Of a DNA stretch of 48,050 nt, positions 26,041 through 34,285 are shown in pieces. A model generated the notes under the pieces. It worked only from the letters and a program-made list of their open reading frames with translations, was not told where the DNA came from and ran no database searches. Source of the stretch: a virus. The stretch lies in the IMG/VR virus record IMGVR_UViG_3300028772_000022, positions 1 to 48,050 of that record. One strand, given 5' to 3'. A program made the translations under genes and the position numbers. Numbering within the stretch: the stretch's first letter is position 1; every line of letters starts with the position of its first letter.

Positions 26041-26622
26041 ATGTACACAATTTTTAATTTTTTAGAGAATTTTACAAATCCAGTAAAATCAACAAAATTT
26101 AAGCGATTCATATATAATATTTTATGTCCAATATTTTTCTTGTTGGAATATTTATGTTATATTTATTTTTGGAAAAATATTGTTATTAAAGAAATGTTAA
26201 GTTCAGATGAAATAGTTGATTTTTTAGATAAAAATGAATTTGGTTATACAGGTAATTATGTTTTAAAATCTGATTTATTATCAAATAATGAATTTTATGA
26301 AAGATTAAGTTTAGATGAATCAAAAGAAATAATTAAAAAAGATTTTGTTGAAGCTATAAGCAATTTAATAACGAATAATATATCCATAAATATTGAAGAT
26401 TTTATTAGTTTATTAGTTATTACTGAAATAAAAATTATTAAAAAAGATGCTGATACATATAGGGAAAAAATATATACTGTTAAATTACAATTTTCAAGAT
26501 ATTATTATCTTCAACAAATAATAAGAAAATTCTATATTTGGTTAATTTCAGTTATTTTATTAACAACAGGTTTATGGTTATCATATATTTATGTTTTAAA
26601 TCATTTAATAATTATGAAATAA
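26041..26622 (+). CDS. Two-pass membrane protein
   Basis: A 193-residue protein with two membrane helices: about residues 22-45 (FIYNILCPIFFLLEYLCYIY) and about 163-187 (IWLISVILLTTGLWLSYIYV). The roughly 115-residue domain between them is charged and helical and would face one side of the inner membrane. No known family. It is the last gene of the 24853-26622 group; promoter motif copy C begins directly after its stop. Confidence 0.55.
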   Translation: MYTIFNFLENFTNPVKSTKFKRFIYNILCPIFFLLEYLCYIYFWKNIVIKEMLSSDEIVDFLDKNEFGYTGNYVLKSDLLSNNEFYERLSLDESKEIIKKDFVEAISNLITNNISINIEDFISLLVITEIKIIKKDADTYREKIYTVKLQFSRYYYLQQIIRKFYIWLISVILLTTGLWLSYIYVLNHLIIMK

Positions 26623-26623
26623 T

Positions 26624-26633
26624 TAGGATATAA
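26624..26633 (+). promoter_or_regulatory. Phage promoter motif copy C (TAGGATATAA)
   Basis: TAGGATATAA begins 2 nt after the stop of the preceding membrane-protein gene and 59 nt before the ATG at 26683. It differs from the common form only at the last base. Confidence 0.5.
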
Positions 26634-26682
26634 TTAATCATAAGTTTAAACAATTTAATAATTTTAATAATTAAAACAAATT

Positions 26683-28269
26683 ATGAATCAAAAAAAATTA
26701 TCAGAACAACAAGAGCAAATACAGCTCGAACAAAGTTATAAACAACAACAAAATTTTTTTTATGAAACTATTTCTGAAAAGTTAACATTCTTCAAAGATC
26801 GTGAAGAAAAATATGCTGTTGAATTAGAATTAATTGAATCAGGAAAAGATTTAACATTAGAACAATTTGAATTAATTGGATGTTTATCATATTTGGTTGG
26901 TATTGATTATACAAATCAACAATTTCTTAAAGAAAATATTTGTAATAATGTGCAAAAAAGATTTTTAAAATATGCTTTTTCTGAAGATTTATTATTTCAT
27001 TATGTAAAAGCATTGAATAATATATCAGAAGCAACATGTTTAAAAGCTAAAGATGAATTAAAAAATAAATTTGATTCAGTTATATTAATAAAAACAGAAG
27101 AAAAATTATTATTTAATAATATCAGATTAAGTATAAAATCAATTATAAATAATTCTATTATACCAATAAATATGGTTGTTGGAAGTAATGAAATTCTTGT
27201 TAAAACAGAATATACTTATCAGGATATTATTAAAATTAATTCATTGATTAATCGTCAATGTAAATTTAATGGTAGTAAAGCAATAGTTTCAATGATGAAA
27301 TTATATTCTGATTCTTTATGGCAAAAACTTTTAACAAAAGCTTCAAAACTTTTTGATAATCAAAAATTTGCTGTTGTTTATTTGGATGGTATTTTATCTG
27401 TACTTGAAGTAAATAAAAAATTCGGAAATAATTTATTAACTATTCTTCAAAATGATAAAGAAATTGCATATGATTGGGAAAGTATTGAAAAAGAATTCAA
27501 TCTTGGTTTAGCTTCTATTCCTGAAGTGATTGAAGAAATTATTACAGAAGTTGTTGAAGAAGAAAAATATTCTCGTTTACCAACAGAAGTTATTTCAAAA
27601 CTTCAAGAAAATTTACCATTTGATTTTATTTTAAATGTAATTGGTGATTTATGTGGACATTTTCCAAAAACAACTGATGATTTACTTTTAGGTATTGATA
27701 AGATTTTTGAACAAACAGATTATTATCAAAATGTTTATCATTATTTGAAAGCTAATTTGAAAAAAGTTTCAACTGAAACAGACAGAAATAATTTAAATGT
27801 TGATGAAATTTTATCTAAATTAATTAACATTGTTGAAACATCAGGATTAGAATATAAAGTTTTAATGGAAAAATCTTGTCAAGATATTCCTGAAGATATT
27901 AAACAAAAAATTGTTACTCTTGTAAATAATTGTATTAATAATTTATTACTTGTTAATGACGAACAAAAACAATATCTTATTTCTCAAATTATTGAAAATA
28001 ATATTACAACATATCAACATTTACAACAAATACTTACATTAATTGAAACTTGTGATATTAATGGTAATGGATTAATATCTTATGTTGATTTGAATAATTA
28101 TTTGATAACAAATACAAATATTATTGATATTTTTGATATGTTTGAAAAAATTGAACCAATACAAACAAAATTAAGTTTTGTTGCTGGATTTACTGATTTT
28201 TTCAAAGCATTAACAACAGAACCAGTTAAAGTTTCTGAAACAACTGAAACAACAACTGAAGCAAAATAA
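26683..28269 (+). CDS. Large helical protein with an EF-hand/dockerin-like calcium loop
   Basis: A 528-residue protein, mostly helical, with a Gln/Glu-rich coiled N-terminus and a Thr/Glu-rich C-terminal tail. Residues 458-469 read DINGNGLISYVD, with Asp1, Asn3, Asn5, Gly6, Ile8 and Asp12 as in a calcium-binding EF-hand or dockerin loop, followed by a helix (DLNNYLIT). Only one clear loop is present, whereas dockerins have two. A glutamate-rich hinge (EVIEEIITEVVEEE) lies at about 286-299. It has its own promoter motif upstream and a terminator after it, so it is a single-gene unit. Function unknown; a virion internal or envelope-interacting role is possible. Confidence 0.6.
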   Translation: MNQKKLSEQQEQIQLEQSYKQQQNFFYETISEKLTFFKDREEKYAVELELIESGKDLTLEQFELIGCLSYLVGIDYTNQQFLKENICNNVQKRFLKYAFSEDLLFHYVKALNNISEATCLKAKDELKNKFDSVILIKTEEKLLFNNIRLSIKSIINNSIIPINMVVGSNEILVKTEYTYQDIIKINSLINRQCKFNGSKAIVSMMKLYSDSLWQKLLTKASKLFDNQKFAVVYLDGILSVLEVNKKFGNNLLTILQNDKEIAYDWESIEKEFNLGLASIPEVIEEIITEVVEEEKYSRLPTEVISKLQENLPFDFILNVIGDLCGHFPKTTDDLLLGIDKIFEQTDYYQNVYHYLKANLKKVSTETDRNNLNVDEILSKLINIVETSGLEYKVLMEKSCQDIPEDIKQKIVTLVNNCINNLLLVNDEQKQYLISQIIENNITTYQHLQQILTLIETCDINGNGLISYVDLNNYLITNTNIIDIFDMFEKIEPIQTKLSFVAGFTDFFKALTTEPVKVSETTETTTEAK

Positions 28270-28278
28270 ATTCAATTA

Positions 28279-28337
28279 AAAAAGTCTCCGTAAATATAAA
28301 TAACTATTAATAGTGTTATTATTTATGGGGACTTTTT
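28279..28337 (+). terminator. Long hairpin terminator after the 528-residue gene
   Basis: AAAAAGTCTCC (28279-28289) pairs with GGGGACTTTTT (28327-28337), continuing with a TAAATA/TATTTA-type stem that includes a small bulge and reaches TAAC/GTTA near the loop. It ends in TTTTT and lies 10 nt after the stop codon. A-rich on the 5' side, so it may also work on the opposite strand. Confidence 0.75.
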
Positions 28338-28352
28338 CATAAAAAATTTGAA

Positions 28353-29132
28353 ATGAAAAATATAATAAAAAAATTTAAAACAGTAATTAGATTCATTGTA
28401 ACATTATTTGCTTCAAGAGAATTTGCATTTATATATTGTGTTCTTGGTGTATTTGCTCAGATTGCTCACACATATTTTTTAACAAATTCAATATCAAGTT
28501 TTACTGGAGGATTTAAAATATTTCAATCAGTTTTATTATCAGCTTTTATAAGTAGTTCTCTTTTATATTTTGTTGCTATTGTCGATAATTCAGATACTAA
28601 AGAAAATAAACGAAATAAATTAGCTACCAATATTTTTATGCTCATTGAGATATTGATAAATATATATTATTATAGCAGACATTTACTTATAGATGCTCCA
28701 GAAATTAAGTTTTTTGATTTTATTTTTGCTCTTCTCATATCTGGATTAATACCTGTAACAATAAAATTATATGGTTCACATATTCGTGCTCATGAATGGC
28801 AAATTGATAATATTGAAAAACCTGAACAATTATATATTGATGAAAATGAATATAATGAAATAATATCTGAACAAATTGATAAAAAGTTTGAAGAATTTAA
28901 AGCAAGTCAATTACCAATTGAAGAAGGATTAAGTTTTGAAGAAAAATTTAAAATATCTATGCAAGAATATTCTGAAAAATTACGTGAAGAAATTATGAAT
29001 AATTTTGATTCTGATGTTAGTAAAATTTTTGAAAAAAGTCAAACTTTATTCTTAACACAATTCGAAAATAAATGTCAATTATTATTGAAAGAACAAATTA
29101 AACAAATTCCGGAAATTTTAGTTCAACCTTAG
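28353..29132 (+). CDS. Four-pass membrane protein with a C-terminal coiled coil
   Basis: A 259-residue protein. The first 145 residues hold four membrane helices (about 23-44, 57-77, 89-111 and 119-140). Residues about 150-259 are charged and helical with heptad spacing (for example KFEEFKASQLP and EKSQTLFLTQFENKCQLLLK), likely cytoplasmic. No family recognised. It starts 16 nt after the terminator and has no AGGATATA motif of its own. A membrane anchor for phage components or a superinfection-related protein is possible. Confidence 0.55.
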   Translation: MKNIIKKFKTVIRFIVTLFASREFAFIYCVLGVFAQIAHTYFLTNSISSFTGGFKIFQSVLLSAFISSSLLYFVAIVDNSDTKENKRNKLATNIFMLIEILINIYYYSRHLLIDAPEIKFFDFIFALLISGLIPVTIKLYGSHIRAHEWQIDNIEKPEQLYIDENEYNEIISEQIDKKFEEFKASQLPIEEGLSFEEKFKISMQEYSEKLREEIMNNFDSDVSKIFEKSQTLFLTQFENKCQLLLKEQIKQIPEILVQP

Positions 29133-29168
29133 AAATAAATAAAATTCAACCAATATTTTAACAAATAA

Positions 29169-29178
29169 TAGGATATAT
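29169..29178 (+). promoter_or_regulatory. Phage promoter motif copy D, upstream of the clamp loader
   Basis: TAGGATATAT followed by TT, with a TATAAATA box at 29181-29188. It is 36 nt before the ATG at 29205. An upstream ATATTTT is spaced 14 nt from TATATTT, exactly as in copy F. Confidence 0.65.
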
Positions 29179-29204
29179 TTTATAAATAAATAATACATTC
29201 TTTA

Positions 29205-30155
29205 ATGGAACAGAAAAAAATTACTTTACTTGAAAAATATTTTCCTAAAACATGGGATGATTTGATATTACCTAAAAGAATTAAAAAAATTCTTTCAGAA
29301 AATCGTGAAAAATCAGGATATAGATTATTATTACATTCCAGTCCAGGAACAGGTAAAACTACTACATCAAGATTGATTTGTCAAGGAACAGAAAATGAAA
29401 TAATGTATTTATCAGGTTCAAATGATTTTAATATTGAATTATTTCGTTCAAAAGTAATGTCTTTTGCATCAGCAATGTCTGTTTTGAAAAAACAAAAAAC
29501 AATTATTATTGATGAATCAGAAAACATTCGAGATAATCTTCAGGATGCATTTAAAATAATACTTGATAAATGTGTTGGAGTAAATTTTATATTTATAACG
29601 AATGAAGTTGAAAAAATAAATGATGCTATTCGTTCACGTTGTACAAATATTGAATATGATTTTGGAAATGATGATTTAATTGAACAAAAACAAAATTTTA
29701 TTGCATTTGCTATTAAAATTTGTAAGGATGAAAATATCTTATATGATAATAAAGGTTTAAAAGCTTTGTTTAATTTAAATTTTCCTGATTTCAGACATCT
29801 ATTGATTAATTTACAACAAATTCAGGATGCAAACGAAAACGTTACATTTGAAAATGTTAGTAAATTTTCAGAATCAGGAAAGCAAATAATTGAATTATAT
29901 GAAATTGTTGAAAATCCAGCAATTAATGGTAAGGATTTATATTCTGAATTAACTAAATTTAAAGGTAAAGAAAAAGAATGTTTTTTAAGTTTAGGTGAAC
30001 CATTTTTTACATATTTGAATAAGAAAAATTTATTTGATAAAACATTATCAGTTGCTATTATTGTTAGTAAATATTCTGATTCATATGTAATATCAATAAA
30101 TAAATTCGTTACTCTTATGGCTTGTATTATTGAATTAAAATCTTTATTTAAATAA
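29205..30155 (+). CDS. Sliding-clamp loader ATPase, gp44-like
   Basis: A 316-residue AAA+ ATPase. Walker A is SSPGTGKTT (45-53), Walker B IIIDES (100-105), sensor 1 FITNEVEKI (130-138), and the SRC motif (144-146) carries the arginine finger typical of clamp-loader subunits. The N-terminal LLEKYFPKTWDDLILP matches the start of gp44/RFC small subunits. Four copies would load the gp45-type clamp for replication and, in T4, late transcription. No gp62-like small subunit is recognised next to it. It has its own promoter motif and starts a run of closely spaced genes. Confidence 0.9.
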   Translation: MEQKKITLLEKYFPKTWDDLILPKRIKKILSENREKSGYRLLLHSSPGTGKTTTSRLICQGTENEIMYLSGSNDFNIELFRSKVMSFASAMSVLKKQKTIIIDESENIRDNLQDAFKIILDKCVGVNFIFITNEVEKINDAIRSRCTNIEYDFGNDDLIEQKQNFIAFAIKICKDENILYDNKGLKALFNLNFPDFRHLLINLQQIQDANENVTFENVSKFSESGKQIIELYEIVENPAINGKDLYSELTKFKGKEKECFLSLGEPFFTYLNKKNLFDKTLSVAIIVSKYSDSYVISINKFVTLMACIIELKSLFK

Positions 30156-30158
30156 AAT

Positions 30159-30353
30159 ATGGAAAAATTTGAATATAAATATGAAGACGTTAAAATATGT
30201 GATATGATAACTGAATTTCAATTATCACTTGAAGATTTAAATAGGATTGGAAATTATAATTTTAAATTATTTGAATATCCTAAACAAGAACTTTTAAAAT
30301 TAAATTACAATACTCTTAGGAAAATTTCATTATTGTTCATAAAAGAAAAATAA
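30159..30353 (+). CDS. Small hypothetical protein
   Basis: A 64-residue acidic helical protein beginning MEKFEYKYEDVKICDMITEF, with QLSLEDLNRIGNYNFKLFEY and a C-terminal helix. It starts 4 nt after the clamp loader stop. No family recognised. In T4, gene 62 follows gene 44, but this protein is far too short to be gp62. T4-like phages also keep a small translational repressor (regA) near the clamp genes; no evidence of that is visible here. Confidence 0.5.
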   Translation: MEKFEYKYEDVKICDMITEFQLSLEDLNRIGNYNFKLFEYPKQELLKLNYNTLRKISLLFIKEK

Positions 30354-30369
30354 ATTTAAATCAAATATT

Positions 30370-30612
30370 ATGGAATCAATTACATGTACAAGTTGTTCTG
30401 GAGATATTAATTCAGATAAAAAATGTTTATCCTGTAATGGTACAGGTTCAGTAATAATAAAGAAATTTATTTATATAGTTCCTTCTGATTTTAATGAAAA
30501 TATTTTAAAAATTTATGATGATAGAATTGATAGAACTTTAATTGAATTGCATAATTTATCAAAAATTGATATTAAATTAAAACAAGAGACAAATAATTAT
30601 AATAAAGGATAA
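30370..30612 (+). CDS. Small zinc-finger protein with two CxxC motifs
   Basis: An 80-residue protein. Residues 6-25 hold CTSC and CLSCNGTG, a DnaJ-type zinc-ribbon arrangement (C-x-x-C-x9-C-x-x-C-x-G-x-G) that would bind one zinc. The rest (about 30-80) is helical and charged. Such mini-DnaJ zinc proteins are frequent in phage genomes, but the function is unknown. It ends 2 nt before the next gene, which has an AAAGGA sequence just upstream of its start. Confidence 0.6.
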   Translation: MESITCTSCSGDINSDKKCLSCNGTGSVIIKKFIYIVPSDFNENILKIYDDRIDRTLIELHNLSKIDIKLKQETNNYNKG

Positions 30613-30614
30613 AT

Positions 30615-31142
30615 ATGATTTATGTTATGCTATCTAAAAGTAATTCTGAATTACAACGAAATATAATATTATTTATTAAAAATTTAATTAAAAATAATAA
30701 TTTCGAGTATAATCTTATTTTTAATAATAAACATATTTTTGAATCAGATTTAAAACATATTGATTCATTAAAAGATATTGTTTTATGGCATCCAAATATT
30801 GCATCAGATAATCTTGATTTAGTTAAAAATTTTTCAAATTCAATAGTAATTCTTGATAAACCTTCATTATACATACAAAAAATTTCCGAGTTCAACCCAG
30901 TAAATGAAAATCTTGCAATAAATAACGGATTTTTCATAATATATATTAATCCAAGTACAACAGATATTACAAATGATGAATGGAAACTTGTTGTACAAGA
31001 AGATATGTATTTAATGACATCAAAAAGTTTAATTGAATTAATTAATACTGATGAAACAAATATTTGTAAGGAAAAGATTATTGTTGAAGATATTTTCGAA
31101 TCAATCACAGATATTATTAAAAATCAAATAAATTTAAGTTAA
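30615..31142 (+). CDS. Hypothetical protein
   Basis: A 175-residue protein with alternating strands and helices (IVLWHPNIAS, then SIVILDKPSLYI and FFIIYINPST), suggestive of a Rossmann-like or P-loop-like fold without a visible Walker motif. AAAGGA lies 6 nt before the ATG at 30615. It lies 4 nt upstream of the dNMP-kinase-like gene, so it is part of the same message. Its size is near that of gp62, but I see no supporting similarity. An open frame on the other strand (30620-31108) is a shadow. Confidence 0.5.
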   Translation: MIYVMLSKSNSELQRNIILFIKNLIKNNNFEYNLIFNNKHIFESDLKHIDSLKDIVLWHPNIASDNLDLVKNFSNSIVILDKPSLYIQKISEFNPVNENLAINNGFFIIYINPSTTDITNDEWKLVVQEDMYLMTSKSLIELINTDETNICKEKIIVEDIFESITDIIKNQINLS

Positions 31143-31146
31143 CCTT

Positions 31147-31881
31147 ATGAAAAAAATATTTACTTATGGATTAAGTGGTTCTGGAAAAGATACCATTGCT
31201 AATTATTTGAATAAAAACAATAATTTTATTAAATTACGTATTGCTGATACTATTAAACGTATTATATGTGAAGCAAAAAATCTTACTTTTGATGAACTTG
31301 AAATACAAAAACGTACAAATCCAGAATTAAGAGAATTACATCATAAGGTTAGTCAAATACTTGATGATATTGCTGGAATGAAACAATCATCATTAAATAG
31401 ATTAGAACAATTAATTAATGGTACTGCATTTGATTATGAAATAAATAAATTTCATGATAGATGTAATAAAATAATTTTTGATGTTCGTTCTAAAGAAGAA
31501 ATGATAATGTTATTAAATGCTGGTTGGGTTGGTATTTTTTTATCAAGAACATCTAATGAATATAAACATTCAGGACATTTTACTGAAAATGATGCTTTTA
31601 AAAATGGTTTTATTAATGAACTTGTTAAAACTTATGGAGAACAAATTTATGTTATTTATAATGATGATGATTCACAAACAACTATTAAATTAAATGATAT
31701 AATAACAAAAAATTCACAAATTACTGATGGTTCTGAAAAAGAATTATTGAGAATAATTGATATTATTTTAGATGAATTATCTTGTTGTACTGGTATTAAA
31801 GAAACTGAAGAATCAATAAATGAAATAGTACATACTTCTGAATATTATGATACAGAAAGAAATGGAGCTTTCAGATTTTAA
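31147..31881 (+). CDS. Deoxynucleoside monophosphate kinase-like P-loop protein
   Basis: A 244-residue P-loop kinase. Walker A is GLSGSGKDT (8-16), the G-x-x-x-x-G-K-D-T form seen in T4 gp1 dNMP kinases and related phage and eukaryotic enzymes. IIFDVRSKEEM (about 108-118) contains the strand and Asp-Arg typical of the substrate-binding part, and VGIFLSRTSNEYKHSGH follows. Such kinases supply dNTPs for phage DNA. It is in a run with the RNase H gene, 22 nt downstream. Substrate preference cannot be read from the sequence. Confidence 0.7.
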   Translation: MKKIFTYGLSGSGKDTIANYLNKNNNFIKLRIADTIKRIICEAKNLTFDELEIQKRTNPELRELHHKVSQILDDIAGMKQSSLNRLEQLINGTAFDYEINKFHDRCNKIIFDVRSKEEMIMLLNAGWVGIFLSRTSNEYKHSGHFTENDAFKNGFINELVKTYGEQIYVIYNDDDSQTTIKLNDIITKNSQITDGSEKELLRIIDIILDELSCCTGIKETEESINEIVHTSEYYDTERNGAFRF

Positions 31882-31902
31882 AATAAAAACAAATAATATA
31901 TT

Positions 31903-33120
31903 ATGAAAAAACGAATTTTAACAATAGATGGTAATTATTTCGCTATGCGCGCATTGGGCACTTTAAATATTGGCGAAAAATCAAATAATCTTGAATCAAT
32001 ATTTGAAAAAGAATCATTTACAAATCAATTAAATTCAGCATTAATAAATTTATATTTAGCTTTTGAACCATTTGTTGACAATATTGTTTTTTGTACAGAT
32101 AATTATTCTTGGAGAAAAGATATTGAACCACATAAACCTTATTGGATTACAGATGATAGGCCAATAAAATATAAGGAAAATCGTAAAGAAAAGAAAGAAT
32201 CTTCTTCAATTAATTATGATAATTTTTATGAACTTTACAGAGAATTTATTGGAACAATTAAAACAAAAATGATTGTTTTTGATATTAAAGGTCTTGAAGG
32301 TGATGATTTACTAATGTTGATTGCAAATAAATTAACAGATAATAAAGATATTGAAATAATTACTTTCTGTACTGATGGTGATTTGATGCAGATAGTTAAA
32401 AATAATTCATTATTGATGAGAAATATTCGTTCAACAGATGCTCCATTTGGAGAATTTGTCATTAATTATTCCAAATATTGTGAAATTTTTGAACAAGATG
32501 CAAAATCACAATTATTAGGTAATGGTTTATCATCAATTGATTCACAATTTTATCGTAGTTTATTTTCAATGTCATTATTTGGAAATCAAAAAGTTGAAAG
32601 ATCATTACATAAAGGAATTAATATAGCCACACCATTTAAAGTAGCATTATTGAAATCAATTTGTGGGGATAAAAAAGATAATTTATTTTCTGTTCTTGGA
32701 TGGAAATCAACAACAGGTAATCTTGAATATAAAATTACTGAAAAACATATTATAAAAGCTTTAGATCGTCATCGTTATAAATTAACTGAACAAGTTTGTC
32801 AACAAATATTAATTGATAAAGAATTATTGACAAATTTAATAATTACTTTAAAAGATATTTGTAAACAACCAGATGTTCCTTTAAAACAAATTGGTATACA
32901 TTTGAAACATAATCTTCAAATGAATGTTTTAAATAGATCAAATATACCTGTGAAATATGTTGATGAATTTGATATTATGTGGAATTCTTTTAAAGATGAA
33001 ATTTTTAATAAAAATTTCAACATATCACAATTTAAAGGAATGGATGTGAATAAAAAAGATTCAGCAACAAATATTTTACAACAATCAATTCCAGATTTAA
33101 CAAGTATTTTATTAGGATAA
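31903..33120 (+). CDS. RNase H / 5'-3' flap nuclease (FEN family, T4 Rnh-like)
   Basis: A 405-residue FEN-family nuclease, longer than T4 RNase H (305). Metal-binding acidic residues are visible: Asp9 in LTIDGNYFAMR, the EGDD cluster (132-135), TDGDLM (Asp158 and Asp160) and CGDKKDN (Asp256 and Asp259) in a helix-hairpin-helix-like part. A basic loop IKYKENRKEKKESS (about 87-100) may be the arch that threads 5' flaps. It would remove RNA primers on the lagging strand. The extra C-terminal 70 residues have no recognised domain. A TATAAATA octamer at 33142 lies after the stop but close to the next ATG. Confidence 0.85.
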   Translation: MKKRILTIDGNYFAMRALGTLNIGEKSNNLESIFEKESFTNQLNSALINLYLAFEPFVDNIVFCTDNYSWRKDIEPHKPYWITDDRPIKYKENRKEKKESSSINYDNFYELYREFIGTIKTKMIVFDIKGLEGDDLLMLIANKLTDNKDIEIITFCTDGDLMQIVKNNSLLMRNIRSTDAPFGEFVINYSKYCEIFEQDAKSQLLGNGLSSIDSQFYRSLFSMSLFGNQKVERSLHKGINIATPFKVALLKSICGDKKDNLFSVLGWKSTTGNLEYKITEKHIIKALDRHRYKLTEQVCQQILIDKELLTNLIITLKDICKQPDVPLKQIGIHLKHNLQMNVLNRSNIPVKYVDEFDIMWNSFKDEIFNKNFNISQFKGMDVNKKDSATNILQQSIPDLTSILLG

Positions 33121-33155
33121 AACAATTAAATTACATAAATATATAAATAAGAAAT

Positions 33156-33695
33156 ATGGAAAAAGAAAATATTGTTATTGATAATAATCCAAATATTAAA
33201 AAACTTAATGATTTACTTGAAGTTTATAAAATACAACATGTTGTTGATTTTATTGATTTAAAAAAATATTTTGATATTGAAATATTGGATGCTGATAAAA
33301 CACCAAAAATAACTTGTACTAAAAAAACATGTATTATTTTTGATAATGTTGATTTTAATGAAACATATCTATTGGATATTTTTAATGAAATTATTTTAGA
33401 CATAAATACTGAATTTGTTTTAAGGAAATTAGAAGATGAAATTGATTTTATTTATATTGATGATTTTTTAATTAGAACTCAATTGTTTACAAATCAAATA
33501 GAATCTTACGAAAAAGAAATAAATATATCTGAAGTTGTTAAGAAGAAATTTGAAAAAGAAAGATTAATTCCAGGGTTTATGGTTATTAATCCTAAAACAA
33601 ATGAAATTTCATTTTTTAAAGAATTTGTATTAAATATATTTGATAAAATTTCAATATTGAATATATTGAAATTAACAAATTTTATATCTGAATAA
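33156..33695 (+). CDS. Hypothetical protein
   Basis: A 179-residue acidic protein rich in Asp, Ile and Asn, with a strand-rich first half and a helical second half (VVKKKFEKERLIPGFMVINP). No recognised family and no membrane segment. It lies between the RNase H gene and another small hypothetical, starting 36 nt after the first and ending 1 nt before the second. The cluster around RNase H in T4 holds replication accessories such as gp59 and gp33, but no motif ties this protein to them. Confidence 0.5.
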   Translation: MEKENIVIDNNPNIKKLNDLLEVYKIQHVVDFIDLKKYFDIEILDADKTPKITCTKKTCIIFDNVDFNETYLLDIFNEIILDINTEFVLRKLEDEIDFIYIDDFLIRTQLFTNQIESYEKEINISEVVKKKFEKERLIPGFMVINPKTNEISFFKEFVLNIFDKISILNILKLTNFISE

Positions 33696-33696
33696 A

Positions 33697-34200
33697 ATGG
33701 CAGAAAATTATCAGGAATTTAATAACTTTCAAACAGCTTTTTATACTGATTTAGTTGGTTTTGATAATTATTCTAATTTTGATTTTAAAAGGCATGGATA
33801 TGTTTTGATAAACAATTTAGCAAAGGGTTATCCAAATCTTGCTAATTTAATAATAAATTTAAAAGGTATTAATTGGGATGGTGCAACAAGTCCTGAATTA
33901 TTAAAAGCTCTTCAAAGAAGATTCATAAATAATTTCAATGTATCAAGAGTTCCACAATTTATATATTTTAAAACCGAAAAAATTGAAAAAGATAAAACAA
34001 AAGTAAAAATAACAAAAGAAGGATTATTATTTGATTATGATATACAACAACAAATTTGTGGTATATTATTATATGATTCTAAAACTTATGATTATTTGAA
34101 ATTTTCTGATAAAATTCAATTTTTAGGTAAACAATTAAATGGTGAATGGATTCAAAAAGAAAAAGTTAAAACTGAAAGAAAAAAGAAAAAAATTAAATAG
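33697..34200 (+). CDS. Hypothetical basic protein
   Basis: A 167-residue protein with a strongly basic C-terminus (EKVKTERKKKKIK) suggesting nucleic-acid contact. The N-terminal half has GFDNYSNFDFKRHGYVLINN, then a helix-rich LLKALQRRFINNFNVSRV. No family recognised. It begins 1 nt after the previous stop and is followed directly by a strong hairpin terminator. Its stop is TAG, showing that TAG is not reassigned. Terminase small subunits are often about this size and near TerL, but no helix-turn-helix was identified. Confidence 0.55.
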   Translation: MAENYQEFNNFQTAFYTDLVGFDNYSNFDFKRHGYVLINNLAKGYPNLANLIINLKGINWDGATSPELLKALQRRFINNFNVSRVPQFIYFKTEKIEKDKTKVKITKEGLLFDYDIQQQICGILLYDSKTYDYLKFSDKIQFLGKQLNGEWIQKEKVKTERKKKKIK

Positions 34201-34205
34201 AATAT

Positions 34206-34243
34206 TTTTTGGAGAAATAATTTTTTAATTATTTCTCCAAAAA
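34206..34243 (+). terminator. Perfect 17-bp hairpin terminator
   Basis: TTTTTGGAGAAATAATT (34206-34222) pairs without mismatch with the 17 bases at 34227-34243 around a TTTT loop. It lies 5 nt after the stop. The U tract on the 3' side is short, while the 5' side has T-rich sequence, so it may act on both strands. Confidence 0.7.
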
Positions 34244-34285
34244 TTCGTTTAGTATATAAATTAAAACAATTTAAAACTTAGTATT

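Noticed and set aside
30620-31108. Minus-strand open frame of 162 codons
   Set aside because: It is fully antisense to the gene at 30615-31142, which fits the operon by spacing and direction; no minus-strand promoter or neighbour.
33142-33149. TATAAATA before the gene at 33156
   Set aside because: Only 6 nt separate it from the ATG, leaving no room for a normal leader; expected by chance in such AT-rich DNA.
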